Positions 1 through 6,447 of a DNA stretch of 10,328 nucleotides are shown here, in pieces. Made by a program: the position numbers and the translations under genes. Origin of the DNA: Candidatus Accumulibacter sp. UBA704 (GTDB lineage: Bacteria > Pseudomonadota > Gammaproteobacteria > Burkholderiales > Rhodocyclaceae); contig DBMG01000046.1 of the NCBI GenBank assembly GCA_002304785.1, positions 15,990 through 26,317 on the forward strand, in the 5' to 3' direction. The notes under the pieces were generated by a model. The model worked only from the letters and a program-made list of their open reading frames with translations, did not search any database and was not told the DNA's origin. How positions within the stretch are numbered: position 1 is the stretch's first letter; each line of letters starts with the position of its first letter.

Positions 1-699
1 ACCGGGCTGTCGTTCTTCTTCGCGCCGACGATGGAAAACTACCGCGACGTGATCTTCGACTCGAGCTTCGGACGCTACCTGGTCAACTCGCTGATCGTCG
101 GCATCGTCGCCACGCTGATCACCCTGCTGCTCGGCTGCATGGCCGCCTACGGCCTCGCCCGTTTTTCCTTTGCCGGGCGCAAGACCATTGCCTACACGAC
201 GCTGATGCTGCGCACCGTGCCGCTGGCGGTCATCGCCGTGCCGGTGTTCATGATCTGGAGCGACTGGCGACTGACCAATTCGCTGCTCGGGCTGATCCTG
301 CTCTACGTAGCCGTGAACTTGCCGTTCACCATCTGGCTGTTGTACGGATTCGTGCTGCAGGTGCCCGTCGAACTGGAAGAGGCGGCGGCAATCGACGGCT
401 GCCGCCCGTGGAAAATCTTCCTGCGCATCGTGCTGCCGCTGATCCGCCCCGGCCTCGCCGCGGCGGCGATCTTCACCTTCCGCATCGCCTGGAACGAGTT
501 CATCCTGGCGCTGGTATTGACCGACCGCTCGACGCGCACGCTGCCGGTTGCCGCGTCGTTGTTCGTCACCGACATCGGCGTCGAGTGGGGCAAGCTGATG
601 GCGCTGGCCTCGCTGATCGCGTTACCGCCTCTCATCTTCACCTTTCTCGCGGCAAGACAGGTCATCAGTGGGCTGACTGCCGGCGCGGTGAAGGGCTGA
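1..699 (+). CDS. MalG-type (CUT1) carbohydrate ABC transporter permease, 5'-truncated by window edge
   Basis: Inner-membrane permease subunit of a binding-protein-dependent ABC importer for sugars or polyols. The reading frame is open from base 1 (visible residues begin T-G-L-S-F-F-F-A-P-T), so the Met at 31 is internal and the true start lies upstream; 232 residues are visible of a family length near 270-300. Several hydrophobic membrane segments are evident. The cytoplasmic EAA loop that docks on the ATPase is clear around visible residues 126-150: EEAAAIDG, nine residues, then I-V-LP. The fold is MalG/BPD_transp_1. The partner permease, binding protein and ATPase must lie outside the window, probably upstream on the same strand. 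The gene is convergent with the araD-like gene and separated from it by a hairpin. CUT1 systems of this kind often carry polyols or disaccharides. A pentitol substrate would fit the neighbouring epimerases, but that is inference. The family call is secure; the substrate is unknown. Confidence 0.93.
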   Translation, partial: TGLSFFFAPTMENYRDVIFDSSFGRYLVNSLIVGIVATLITLLLGCMAAYGLARFSFAGRKTIAYTTLMLRTVPLAVIAVPVFMIWSDWRLTNSLLGLILLYVAVNLPFTIWLLYGFVLQVPVELEEAAAIDGCRPWKIFLRIVLPLIRPGLAAAAIFTFRIAWNEFILALVLTDRSTRTLPVAASLFVTDIGVEWGKLMALASLIALPPLIFTFLAARQVISGLTAGAVKG

Positions 700-705
700 A
701 CCACC

Positions 706-742
706 AAAGAAAACCGCCCCGGCGCAATGCGCCCGGGGCGGT
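706..742 (-). terminator. Intrinsic terminator between convergent genes, better oriented for the minus-strand operon
   Basis: A strong GC-rich stem pairs 713-722 (ACCGCCCCGG) with 733-742 (CCGGGGCGGT). It continues through a one-base bulge to a GCGC-type tip with an AAT loop at 726-728. Read on the minus strand, the stem is followed directly by TTTTCTTT (713 down to 706), a usable U-tract, so it should stop transcription leaving the araD-like gene. On the plus strand the stem is followed only by GCCTTATT, which is weaker. It may therefore act in both directions with unequal efficiency. Confidence 0.8.
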
Positions 743-762
743 GCCTTATTCCCGACCGTTGG

Positions 763-1458
763 TCAGGCCTGACCGTAATAGGCGCCGGGGCCGTGTTTGC
801 GGAAAAAATGCTTGTCGAGCAAATGCTGCGGCATCGGCGGCAGCTTCGGGTCGATCTGCAGGCTGAGCATGGCCATGCGGGCAACGAGTTCGAGTACCGC
901 CGCGTTATGCACCGCGTCGTGGGCGTTGGCACCCCAGGCAAACGGGCCGTGGTTGGCCACCAGCACGACTGGCATGTTCTTCGGATCGATCTTGCCTTCG
1001 CGGAAACGCTCGACGATTGCCAGCCCCGTATCGGCCTCGTAATGCCCCGAGGTCTGCTGCTCGGTCAGAATGCGGGTGCAGGGAATCTCGCCGTAGAAGT
1101 AGTCGGCGTGCGTCGTCCCCAGCGCCGGAATGCCCCTGCACGCCTGCGCCCACACCGTGGCCCACGATGAGTGCGTATGCACGATGCCGCCGATCGACGG
1201 GAAGTGGCGATACAGTTCGACGTGCGTCGCCAGGTCCGACGACGGGCGCAGCTTGCCGTCGATCACCTTGCCCTCGGCGTCGGTAACGACCATATCCTCG
1301 GCCTTCATCGTCTCGTAGGGAACGCCGCTCGGCTTGATCACGATCGCCCCGGTTTCGGCGTCCTTGCCGCTGACGTTACCCCAGGTGAAGTCCACCAGCC
1401 CGAGTTTGGGCAATTCCAGGTTGGCTTCGAGCACTTCCTTTTTCAGATTCTCCAGCAT
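763..1458 (-). CDS. araD: L-ribulose-5-phosphate 4-epimerase (AraD/UlaF/SgbE family)
   Basis: Cytoplasmic class II aldolase-fold enzyme that interconverts L-ribulose-5-phosphate and D-xylulose-5-phosphate by retro-aldol cleavage, with a divalent metal (Zn in E. coli AraD). It is 231 residues, the same length as E. coli AraD. Visible family signatures are GNVSG (27-31), the phosphate-loop residues S44-G45 and S73-S74, the metal-site residues D75, H94, H96 (in VHTHSSWAT) and H170 (in ANHGPFAWG), acidic D119, and a C-terminal Tyr near residue 228 matching the catalytic Tyr. All expected active-site residues appear intact. The start is chosen for an AGGAGG ribosome site nine bases upstream (1468-1473), inside the 3' end of the preceding ulaE-like gene, whose stop overlaps this start as TAATG. 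The two genes are therefore translationally coupled. Because the partner is a UlaE-type 3-epimerase, the physiological role may be the UlaF/SgbE one (L-xylulose or ascorbate-type route) rather than L-arabinose use. The symbol marks the family. Confidence 0.94.
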   Translation of the reverse strand: MLENLKKEVLEANLELPKLGLVDFTWGNVSGKDAETGAIVIKPSGVPYETMKAEDMVVTDAEGKVIDGKLRPSSDLATHVELYRHFPSIGGIVHTHSSWATVWAQACRGIPALGTTHADYFYGEIPCTRILTEQQTSGHYEADTGLAIVERFREGKIDPKNMPVVLVANHGPFAWGANAHDAVHNAAVLELVARMAMLSLQIDPKLPPMPQHLLDKHFFRKHGPGAYYGQA

Positions 1459-2312
1459 TATTCATATCCTCCTAGTTTCAGACGTTCCCCGACCCATTGC
1501 CGCGCCAGGGCGATTTCCTTCAAGGGATCTGCCGCTTTCTCGGTCCACATCTCGATCAGGAAGGGACCGGCATAGCGCAGGTCGTGCAAAGTCTTGAAGC
1601 AGTGCACGAAATCCACCGTCCCCTCGCCGAACGGAACGTCGCGGAACGCGCCGGGGAAATTCGGACCGACCGGTTTGGTCTCCTTCACGTGCACGCCCAC
1701 GATGTGGTTGATGCCCAGACGAAGCTCGCGCTCCATGTCGTTGCCCCAGGCGGTGAGATTGCCGAGATCAGGATATACCAGCAACCAGGGCGACGGCAGG
1801 CGCTCCTTGAGCGTCAGGTACTTCGAGATGGAATTCATGAACGGGGTGTCCATGATCTCCAAGGCCAGCGTCACCTGATACCGCGCGGCTTCCTCCAGCG
1901 CGCGCTCCATCCCTTCGTAATACCGCTCGCGCGACTCGCGCGTGGTCGGTTCGTAATACACGTCATAGCCGGCCAGCTGGATGACCCGTATTCCCGTATC
2001 GCTGGCGAAACGGATCGCCTTGACCATGAAATCGTCGGCCTGCGCCCGGATGGCCGGGTCCGCGCTGCCGAAAGGAATCTTGCGATGACCGGAAAGGCAC
2101 ATGGTCGGCACGGGGACACCGCACTCCCGGGAAGCCCGGAAGAAATCGAGGCGTTCCTTCATCGACCAATCCAGCCGCGCCATGCGTTCGGGCGTCTCAT
2201 CGACGGAAATTTCCAGGAAGTCGTACCCCGCCTTGCGAGCCGCTGTAAAGCGCTCAGCCCAACTCAAGTCTTTCGGCAACGCCTTTTCGTAGATCCCGAT
2301 CGGGTTTTTCAT
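1458..2312 (-). CDS. ulaE: L-xylulose-5-phosphate 3-epimerase (UlaE/SgbU family)
   Basis: Cytoplasmic TIM-barrel enzyme (AP-endonuclease-2/xylose-isomerase-like fold) that converts L-xylulose-5-phosphate to L-ribulose-5-phosphate, the step directly before the downstream AraD-like enzyme. It is 284 residues, equal to E. coli UlaE. Characteristic family stretches are present: GIYEKALP near the N-terminus, the SVDET segment (36-40) followed by RLDWS, IRVIQLAGYDVYY (108-120), EIMD (152-155), YPDLGN (180-185), HVKETKP (208-214), VPFGEG (226-231) and IEMW (253-256). The likely metal ligands E152, D182, H208 and E254 are all present. The start at 2312 has a GAGGA ribosome site about six bases upstream. 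It is the first gene of a minus-strand pair and overlaps the next start by TAATG. Transcription probably begins in the divergent region near 2361. Hexulose-phosphate 3-epimerases are a related alternative, but the resemblance to UlaE/SgbU across the protein is strong. Confidence 0.94.
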   Translation of the reverse strand: MKNPIGIYEKALPKDLSWAERFTAARKAGYDFLEISVDETPERMARLDWSMKERLDFFRASRECGVPVPTMCLSGHRKIPFGSADPAIRAQADDFMVKAIRFASDTGIRVIQLAGYDVYYEPTTRESRERYYEGMERALEEAARYQVTLALEIMDTPFMNSISKYLTLKERLPSPWLLVYPDLGNLTAWGNDMERELRLGINHIVGVHVKETKPVGPNFPGAFRDVPFGEGTVDFVHCFKTLHDLRYAGPFLIEMWTEKAADPLKEIALARQWVGERLKLGGYE

Positions 2313-2360
2313 AGCTTCCTCGTCATTTTGGGAGGAACCAGTTTAGTTTTGCAGGTCATG

Positions 2361-2407
2361 AATGTAAAGTATCAAAGTGATCGTTTTGTAAACAATTATG
2401 ATTGTTT
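2361..2407 (-). promoter_or_regulatory. Candidate promoter and overlapping operator-like repeats for the epimerase operon
   Basis: On the minus strand, TTGTTT (2395-2390) and GATACT (2373-2368) sit 16 bases apart and resemble a weak sigma-70 promoter; a start near 2361 would lie about 49 bases before the ulaE-like start codon. The motif TGATCGTTT occurs at 2378-2386, between the two boxes. An inverted repeat, AAACAAT with ATTGTTT separated by TATG (2390-2407), covers the upstream box and ends in TGATTGTTT. The same nine-base half-site forms the palindrome at the opposite end of the intergenic region. Repression by a shared regulator is the natural reading, but this is inference from position and repetition. 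The promoter boxes themselves match consensus poorly. Confidence 0.45.
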
Positions 2408-2412
2408 AATGC

Positions 2413-2425
2413 GATACAGCGTATC
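2413..2425. repeat. Short inverted repeat GATAC-AGC-GTATC
   Basis: A five-base perfect inverted repeat with a three-base centre lies just upstream of the candidate minus-strand promoter. The sequence GTATC also occurs at 2369-2373. It could be an additional regulator site or chance; it is too short to call a function. Confidence 0.3.
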
Positions 2426-2760
2426 TTGACCGTTATTTTCTTAGCGCCCTGAATTCCGTTAGCCAGAGGAAAACCAACAGCAAACCGGCAAAAGGCAGCG
2501 CTTGATAATCCCGTGGAATCCCATCAAACGAACCACAACAACGATCGTGGCAACCCATCACGGCGATGAGATTGGCGGGGAACGCTCTGCCTCGCCCAAG
2601 ACTCTTGGGGGGAAAGAACCAAAAAACGCGCAAAGTGATCGATATAAACGCTCACGCGATGCATTTACCCGTCCAATGGAAACCTTTGATACCTTCGAGA
2701 AATTCTGGTCTCCAGCACGTCAATCTACATAACAAATTGATTTTTCAATTATTTTATTTT
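2426..2760. other. Non-coding middle of the divergent region; no supported gene
   Basis: About 335 bases with lower GC than the flanking genes and no convincing coding sequence. Two short open frames exist: minus 2433-2633, with a TTG start and a hydrophobic C-terminal half, and plus 2502-2732. Neither has a good ribosome site, recognisable motifs or the codon bias of the neighbours. The stretch contains a perfect 15-base inverted repeat at 2595-2609, an 8-base palindrome ACGATCGT at 2541-2548, and at 2631-2641 a second copy of the 11-mer CAAAGTGATCG, also found at 2373-2383 beside the candidate operator. It could be an upstream regulatory zone, a decayed gene or an old insertion; the sequence does not decide. 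Confidence 0.5.
2595..2609. repeat. Perfect 15-bp inverted repeat (CCCAAGA-C-TCTTGGG)
   Basis: Seven-base arms surround a single central C, followed by GGG and an A-rich stretch (GGAAAGAACCAAAAAA). The one-base centre makes an RNA hairpin unlikely and a protein-binding palindrome or a relic end more likely. It has no similarity to the TGATYGTTT sites around it. Function unknown. Confidence 0.4.
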
Positions 2761-2771
2761 TCAAATAATAC

Positions 2772-2799
2772 TTGCAAAATGCGACAGCTTGATTATAAA
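2772..2799 (+). promoter_or_regulatory. Candidate sigma-70 promoter for the CUT2 sugar importer operon
   Basis: TTGCAA (2772-2777) and TATAAA (2794-2799) are separated by 16 bases within a strikingly AT-rich tract (about 2733-2805), in contrast to the GC-rich genes. Transcription would begin near 2806, about 64 bases before the binding-protein start. The palindrome at 2810-2830 lies immediately downstream of the predicted start, a classic position for a repressor site. The promoter is predicted from sequence only. Confidence 0.6.
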
Positions 2800-2809
2800 A
2801 TAGTTCCAC

Positions 2810-2830
2810 AAACGATCAATATGATCGTTT
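2810..2830. promoter_or_regulatory. Operator-like palindrome upstream of the binding-protein gene
   Basis: A perfect inverted repeat with arms AAACGATCA (2810-2818) and TGATCGTTT (2822-2830) around the centre ATA. It sits just after the predicted promoter start and about 40 bases before the binding-protein ATG. The half-site TGATCGTTT recurs exactly at 2378-2386 and as TGATTGTTT at 2399-2407, by the divergent epimerase promoter. This suggests a dimeric sugar-responsive repressor (LacI, GntR or DeoR families are all possible) acting on both operons. No regulator gene is in the window, so the family cannot be assigned. Confidence 0.65.
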
Positions 2831-2869
2831 AGCAAAGAGCTTCAAACACTTAACCTTACGGAGGGGAAA

Positions 2870-3808
2870 ATGGCAAAAGCAAAGTGGATGGTAGCGGCAG
2901 CGGCCCTGTTCAGCTTGGCATGCGGAGCGGCAAGCGCGGAGACGAAGATCGGCTACCTGCCGAGCACGGTTGGCCAGGCGCTCACACAAGCCTGGAAGAC
3001 GGGCATAGAGAACACGCTCAAGGGACAACCTAACGTCAGCTTCCAGGCGCTCGACGCACAGATGAAGGCGGAAATCCAGGTCACAATGATGGACGATTTC
3101 ATCAATCAGGGCTACAACGCAATCATCCTGCAGCCGATCGACGCAGCGGCCCTGACGGCCAGCGTGAAGAAAGCCGAAGGCAAGGGCATTCCCGTCATCA
3201 CCCTGAACACCGATACGAAACTGCCGCACGCTGCCTGCGTGACGATGGACGACCAGGGCGCCGGCTACCTCGTCGGCGAACAAATCGGCAAGGCGCTCGG
3301 CGGCAAGGGCAATGTCGCCATCATCCAGTCGCCTCCCGGCGCCCAGGCCGGCGTCGAGCGTGAGAAGGGATTCCGCGCCGCGATGGCCAAGCTCTATCCC
3401 GAAATCAAGATCGTCGGCGCCCAGAACGGCCTGTGGAACAAGGACAAGGCCATCGAGATCATGAACAGCTTCCTGCAGGTCAACAAGCAGCTCGACGCCG
3501 TATTCGCGGTGAATGACAACATGGCCGAAGGCGCCATGATCGCCGCCGAAGCGGCCGGCCGCCTCAACCAGGTGAAGATCTGGGGCTTCAACGGCCAGAA
3601 GAGCACGCTTACGCTGATCGAGCAGGGCAAGATCACCGGCACGGCCTACACCAACGCCTACGACCAGGGCGCCACGGCCGCCAAGTACGCGCTCGACCTC
3701 CTCTCCGGAGCGAAGAAGAAGGGCGACAAGACCGACGTCGTAGTCGTCCCTCCCTTCGCGGCCACGAAGGACAGCGTCGCGCAGATCAAGCCGGAACAAC
3801 GCTGGTAA
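2870..3808 (+). CDS. Periplasmic sugar-binding protein of a CUT2 (ribose-type) ABC importer
   Basis: Periplasmic substrate receptor that delivers a sugar to the two permeases encoded downstream. It is 312 residues with a clear N-terminal export signal: Lys residues at 3 and 5, a hydrophobic core, then ASA followed by E24, giving likely signal peptidase I cleavage after A23. The mature part has the type I periplasmic-binding fold of the RbsB/Peripla_BP_4 family: KIGYLPSTVG at its start, ILQPID (86-91), a strand ending in ITLNTD (110-115), DDQGAG (127-132), GVEREKGFR (161-169), VNDNMAEGA (214-222) and a hinge region with GFNG (239-242), where relatives often have GFDG. N215-D216, R164 and the hinge residues are probable ligand contacts. 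A strong GGAGGGG ribosome site (2860-2866) sets the start. It is the first gene of a four-gene operon behind a predicted promoter and operator. The sugar cannot be read from the sequence; the divergent epimerase genes suggest an L-xylulose-related pentose or pentitol. Confidence 0.93.
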   Translation: MAKAKWMVAAAALFSLACGAASAETKIGYLPSTVGQALTQAWKTGIENTLKGQPNVSFQALDAQMKAEIQVTMMDDFINQGYNAIILQPIDAAALTASVKKAEGKGIPVITLNTDTKLPHAACVTMDDQGAGYLVGEQIGKALGGKGNVAIIQSPPGAQAGVEREKGFRAAMAKLYPEIKIVGAQNGLWNKDKAIEIMNSFLQVNKQLDAVFAVNDNMAEGAMIAAEAAGRLNQVKIWGFNGQKSTLTLIEQGKITGTAYTNAYDQGATAAKYALDLLSGAKKKGDKTDVVVVPPFAATKDSVAQIKPEQRW

Positions 3809-3826
3809 TCCGCTGTTCGTAGTGCC

Positions 3827-3850
3827 CGGCGAGGCCGCCCGGCCTCGCCG
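3827..3850 (+). promoter_or_regulatory. GC-rich intercistronic hairpin between binding-protein and permease genes
   Basis: A perfect ten-base stem, CGGCGAGGCC (3827-3836) with GGCCTCGCCG (3841-3850), closes a GCCC loop in the 99-base gap after the binding-protein gene. No U-tract follows, so it is not a full intrinsic terminator. Such hairpins commonly protect the upstream message from 3' exonucleases or give partial termination, raising the binding protein above the membrane subunits. That role is known for binding-protein operons generally and is inferred here. Confidence 0.65.
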
Positions 3851-3907
3851 CCCCCACCCGTATTACCCGAACCCCCAGAACCTAAAAAACGACTCGGAGG
3901 TCGCATT

Positions 3908-4915
3908 GTGTCGGTTAGTGCCATACGACGACTGATCCTGACAGGGCTGCTGATTGCCATCGGCATTGCGCTGTCGATCGCCAACCCCACGTTCCTCAAG
4001 CTGGACAACCTGATGACCATGCTTCAGGAGGCTTCGCTGACGGGAATCGTGGCCATCGGATTCACGCTGATCCTGATCACCGCCGGGATCGACATGTCGA
4101 TCGGCGCTGTCATCGCCATCACCTCGATGATCTGCGTCAATTTCATTTCCTATACGCAACTGCCAGCGTACATCTACATTCCCGTCGCGCTTGCCGCCGG
4201 TTGCGCGATCGGCTGGGTCAACGGCTTCTTCATCACCCATTTCAAGCTGCCGGAATTCATCGTCACCCTGGCCACGCGCGGCATCCTGGCGGGTCTGGCG
4301 CTGATCATCGCAGTCAAGGACGAACAGGGCTTCGTGAAGAACGTTTTCATCGAGGACCCGGTCTTCCTGTCGTTCGGCGAAACGGTCGGTCCGGTCTATA
4401 TCGTGACCATCGTGTTCATCCTCCTGGCCATCGCCACCCAGTTCTTCATGAAGCGCACCCGCGCCGGCACCAATATCTACGCCTCCGGCGCCAATCCGAC
4501 GGCGGCACGGCTGTCCGGCATCAACGTGGACCGTACCCTGATCGGCGTCTACATGTTCTCCGGCTTCTGCGCCGCGCTGTCTTCGATCTTCCTCGCCGCG
4601 CGCATGATGACGGCCATGCCCGAGTTCGGCATCGGCAATGAACTCGATGTCATCGCCTCCGTCGTGATCGGCGGCACACCCTTCACCGGTGGCATCGGCG
4701 ACATCTGGGGAACGATCATCGGCACGCTGTTCATCGCCCTGATCAAGAACGGCATTCTCAAGCTCGGCCTGTCTCCGTACATCCAGCCGATCGTCATCGG
4801 CGGCATCATCATCGTCACCGTCGTGGCCGACGTCTGGTACAAGCACCACGCCGAGAAGAAGGCGACGCAAGCCGCGAGAAGAAAGGCGATGGAGAGCAAG
4901 GAGGTGGGAGCATGA
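3908..4915 (+). CDS. CUT2 sugar ABC transporter permease (RbsC-like), first of two
   Basis: Inner-membrane permease of the BPD_transp_2 family, 335 residues with about ten hydrophobic segments. Family marks are ITAGIDMSIGA (57-67), matching the conserved GGIDLSVG motif, GWVNGFFIT (102-110), LPEFIVTLAT (114-123), the cytoplasmic coupling loop ASGANPTAARLSGI (192-205) and the C-terminal NELDVIASVVIGG (244-256) followed by TGGIG. The C-terminus is a long charged, Lys-rich tail of about 25 residues. Translation is assigned to a GTG at 3908 because GGAGG (3896-3900) lies seven bases upstream and no ATG start fits better. The stop overlaps the ATPase start as ATGA, implying translational coupling. 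With the second, different permease after the ATPase, the channel is probably a heterodimer, as in LsrC/LsrD or YtfT/YjfF. Substrate not determinable. Confidence 0.93.
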   Translation: MSVSAIRRLILTGLLIAIGIALSIANPTFLKLDNLMTMLQEASLTGIVAIGFTLILITAGIDMSIGAVIAITSMICVNFISYTQLPAYIYIPVALAAGCAIGWVNGFFITHFKLPEFIVTLATRGILAGLALIIAVKDEQGFVKNVFIEDPVFLSFGETVGPVYIVTIVFILLAIATQFFMKRTRAGTNIYASGANPTAARLSGINVDRTLIGVYMFSGFCAALSSIFLAARMMTAMPEFGIGNELDVIASVVIGGTPFTGGIGDIWGTIIGTLFIALIKNGILKLGLSPYIQPIVIGGIIIVTVVADVWYKHHAEKKATQAARRKAMESKEVGA

Positions 4916-6447
4916 GCAACAACGTCAAGAGCGATCTGCTGCTCGAATGCCGCGGCATCGACAAGAACTACAACGGTCCGCAGGTTCTCAGCAAGGTCGA
5001 CTTCTCCTTGCGCCGCGGCGAAATCCACGCACTGGTCGGCGAAAACGGCGCCGGAAAGTCGACACTGATCAAGATCGTCACCGGCATCACCAACCGCAAC
5101 GCGGGAACCATCGTCTTCGACGGGCATGACGTTCCCGTCGAGCACAACAAGAACGCCTCGGAAAAGCTCGGCATCGCGGTCATCTACCAGGAACTCAGCC
5201 TGATCCACGGCATGACCGTGGCCCAGAACATTTTCCTGACCAAGGAGCCGCTGATGCCCGGTCTGCCGTTCATCGACATCAAGAAGATGAACGCCATGGC
5301 CCAGGAGATGATCGAGAAATACGGCTTCGACCTGAAGGCCACCGACATCATCGACAGACTGCCGATCGCCCAGCGGCAAACGGTGGAGATCCTCAAGGCG
5401 CTGTCGAACAAGGCGTCGCTGATGATCATGGACGAACCGACCAGTTCGCTGACCGCCAAGGAGAGCGAGCGGCTGTTCAAGATCATCCGCATGCTCAAGG
5501 CGGAAGGCATTACCGTCGTCTATATCTCGCACCGCATGGAGGAGGTCTACGACCTGTCCGATCGCGTCACCGTCTTGCGCGACGGCAAACTGGTCTCCGT
5601 ACTCGAGGGCGAGGAGATCACGCCCGCCGAGATCATCCGCCTCATGATTGGCCGCGAGCTGACCGAGGACGAGTCGCACCACAAGATGGTCGACAAGCGC
5701 GACCGCGAAGTCGTCCTCGAGGTCAAGAATCTGAGCGCCGAGGGCAAGCTGAACAACGTCTCGTTCAAGCTGCACAAGGGCGAGGTACTCGGCTTCGGCG
5801 GCCTGGTGGGATCGGGACGCACCGAGCTGATGCGCGCCATCTACGGCATCGACGCGTTCGACGCCGGCGAGATCACGTACCTTGGCAAGTCCTACTCGCC
5901 AACCGTGGAGAAATCGATCGCCAGCGGTTTCGGCTTCGTCCCCGAAGAGCGCCGCCTGCAGGGCATCATGGGCGGCATCTCGATCACCGGCAACATCGGC
6001 ATCGCCAACCTCGACTCAATCTCCAGTCCGGCCGGCTTCGTCAGCCGGGACAAGGAACTCGAACGGACTCAGACAGCCATCTCGACGCTGAACATCAAGC
6101 CGGCCAATCCGGATCATCTGGTCGGCAACCTGTCGGGCGGCAACCAACAGAAAGTCGTCGTCGGCAAGTGGCTGATCCGCGACCTCAAGCTGCTGATCGT
6201 CGATGAACCGACCGTGGGCGTGGATATCGGAGCCAAGGAGGAGATGTACCAGACCATCGACCGTCTCTCCAGGGAAGGCGTGGCCGTCATGGTTGTGTCA
6301 TCCGACCTTCCGGAACTGACCCGCCTGTCCGACCGCATCATCGTGCTGCGCAAGGGGCGGATCATCAAGGAATTCACCGAAGGCGTCGTCACCGAGGAAG
6401 AAGTCCTGCGGGCGGCGTCGGGCATTGTTGAGGGTGGTGCAAAATGA
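4912..6447 (+). CDS. CUT2 sugar ABC transporter ATPase with two fused nucleotide-binding domains (RbsA/XylG/MglA-like)
   Basis: Peripheral membrane ATPase that powers the importer; 511 residues, normal for the tandem-domain family. NBD1 has Walker A GENGAGKST (43-51), Q-loop Q93, a degenerate signature LPIAQRQ (150-156) typical of this family's first half, Walker B LMIMDE (170-175) and switch H207. NBD2 has a degenerate P-loop GLVGSGRTE (297-305) with Arg in place of the catalytic Lys, an intact LSGGNQQK signature (407-414), Walker B LLIVDE (427-432), and SSD in place of the switch His (463-465). This asymmetry, with one competent and one degenerate ATP site, is standard for RbsA/XylG relatives and is not damage. 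AAGGAGGTG (4899-4907) precedes the ATG inside the end of the upstream permease gene. Start and stop both overlap their neighbours as ATGA, so permease, ATPase and permease form one coupled block. Confidence 0.95.
   Translation: MSNNVKSDLLLECRGIDKNYNGPQVLSKVDFSLRRGEIHALVGENGAGKSTLIKIVTGITNRNAGTIVFDGHDVPVEHNKNASEKLGIAVIYQELSLIHGMTVAQNIFLTKEPLMPGLPFIDIKKMNAMAQEMIEKYGFDLKATDIIDRLPIAQRQTVEILKALSNKASLMIMDEPTSSLTAKESERLFKIIRMLKAEGITVVYISHRMEEVYDLSDRVTVLRDGKLVSVLEGEEITPAEIIRLMIGRELTEDESHHKMVDKRDREVVLEVKNLSAEGKLNNVSFKLHKGEVLGFGGLVGSGRTELMRAIYGIDAFDAGEITYLGKSYSPTVEKSIASGFGFVPEERRLQGIMGGISITGNIGIANLDSISSPAGFVSRDKELERTQTAISTLNIKPANPDHLVGNLSGGNQQKVVVGKWLIRDLKLLIVDEPTVGVDIGAKEEMYQTIDRLSREGVAVMVVSSDLPELTRLSDRIIVLRKGRIIKEFTEGVVTEEEVLRAASGIVEGGAK

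Noticed and set aside
763..1458. Fuculose-1-phosphate aldolase (FucA) as an alternative identity
   Set aside because: Length, the SSD-containing substrate loop, the C-terminal Tyr and the UlaE-type partner gene all favour the AraD/UlaF branch.
2914..2940. Lipoprotein signal (Cys18) in the binding protein
   Set aside because: The residues before Cys (S-L-A) do not fit the lipobox well, and a standard ASA signal peptidase I site follows at 21-23.
2816..3799. Long minus-strand open frame antisense to the binding-protein gene
   Set aside because: It is a GC-rich shadow frame: Asp/Arg/Leu-rich low-complexity protein without motifs, fully covered by a well-supported gene with signal peptide and ribosome site.
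3863..5775. Two long minus-strand open frames antisense to the first permease and the ATPase
   Set aside because: Their products are His/Asp/Arg-rich and match no fold. The plus-strand genes have complete motif sets and ATGA-coupled starts.
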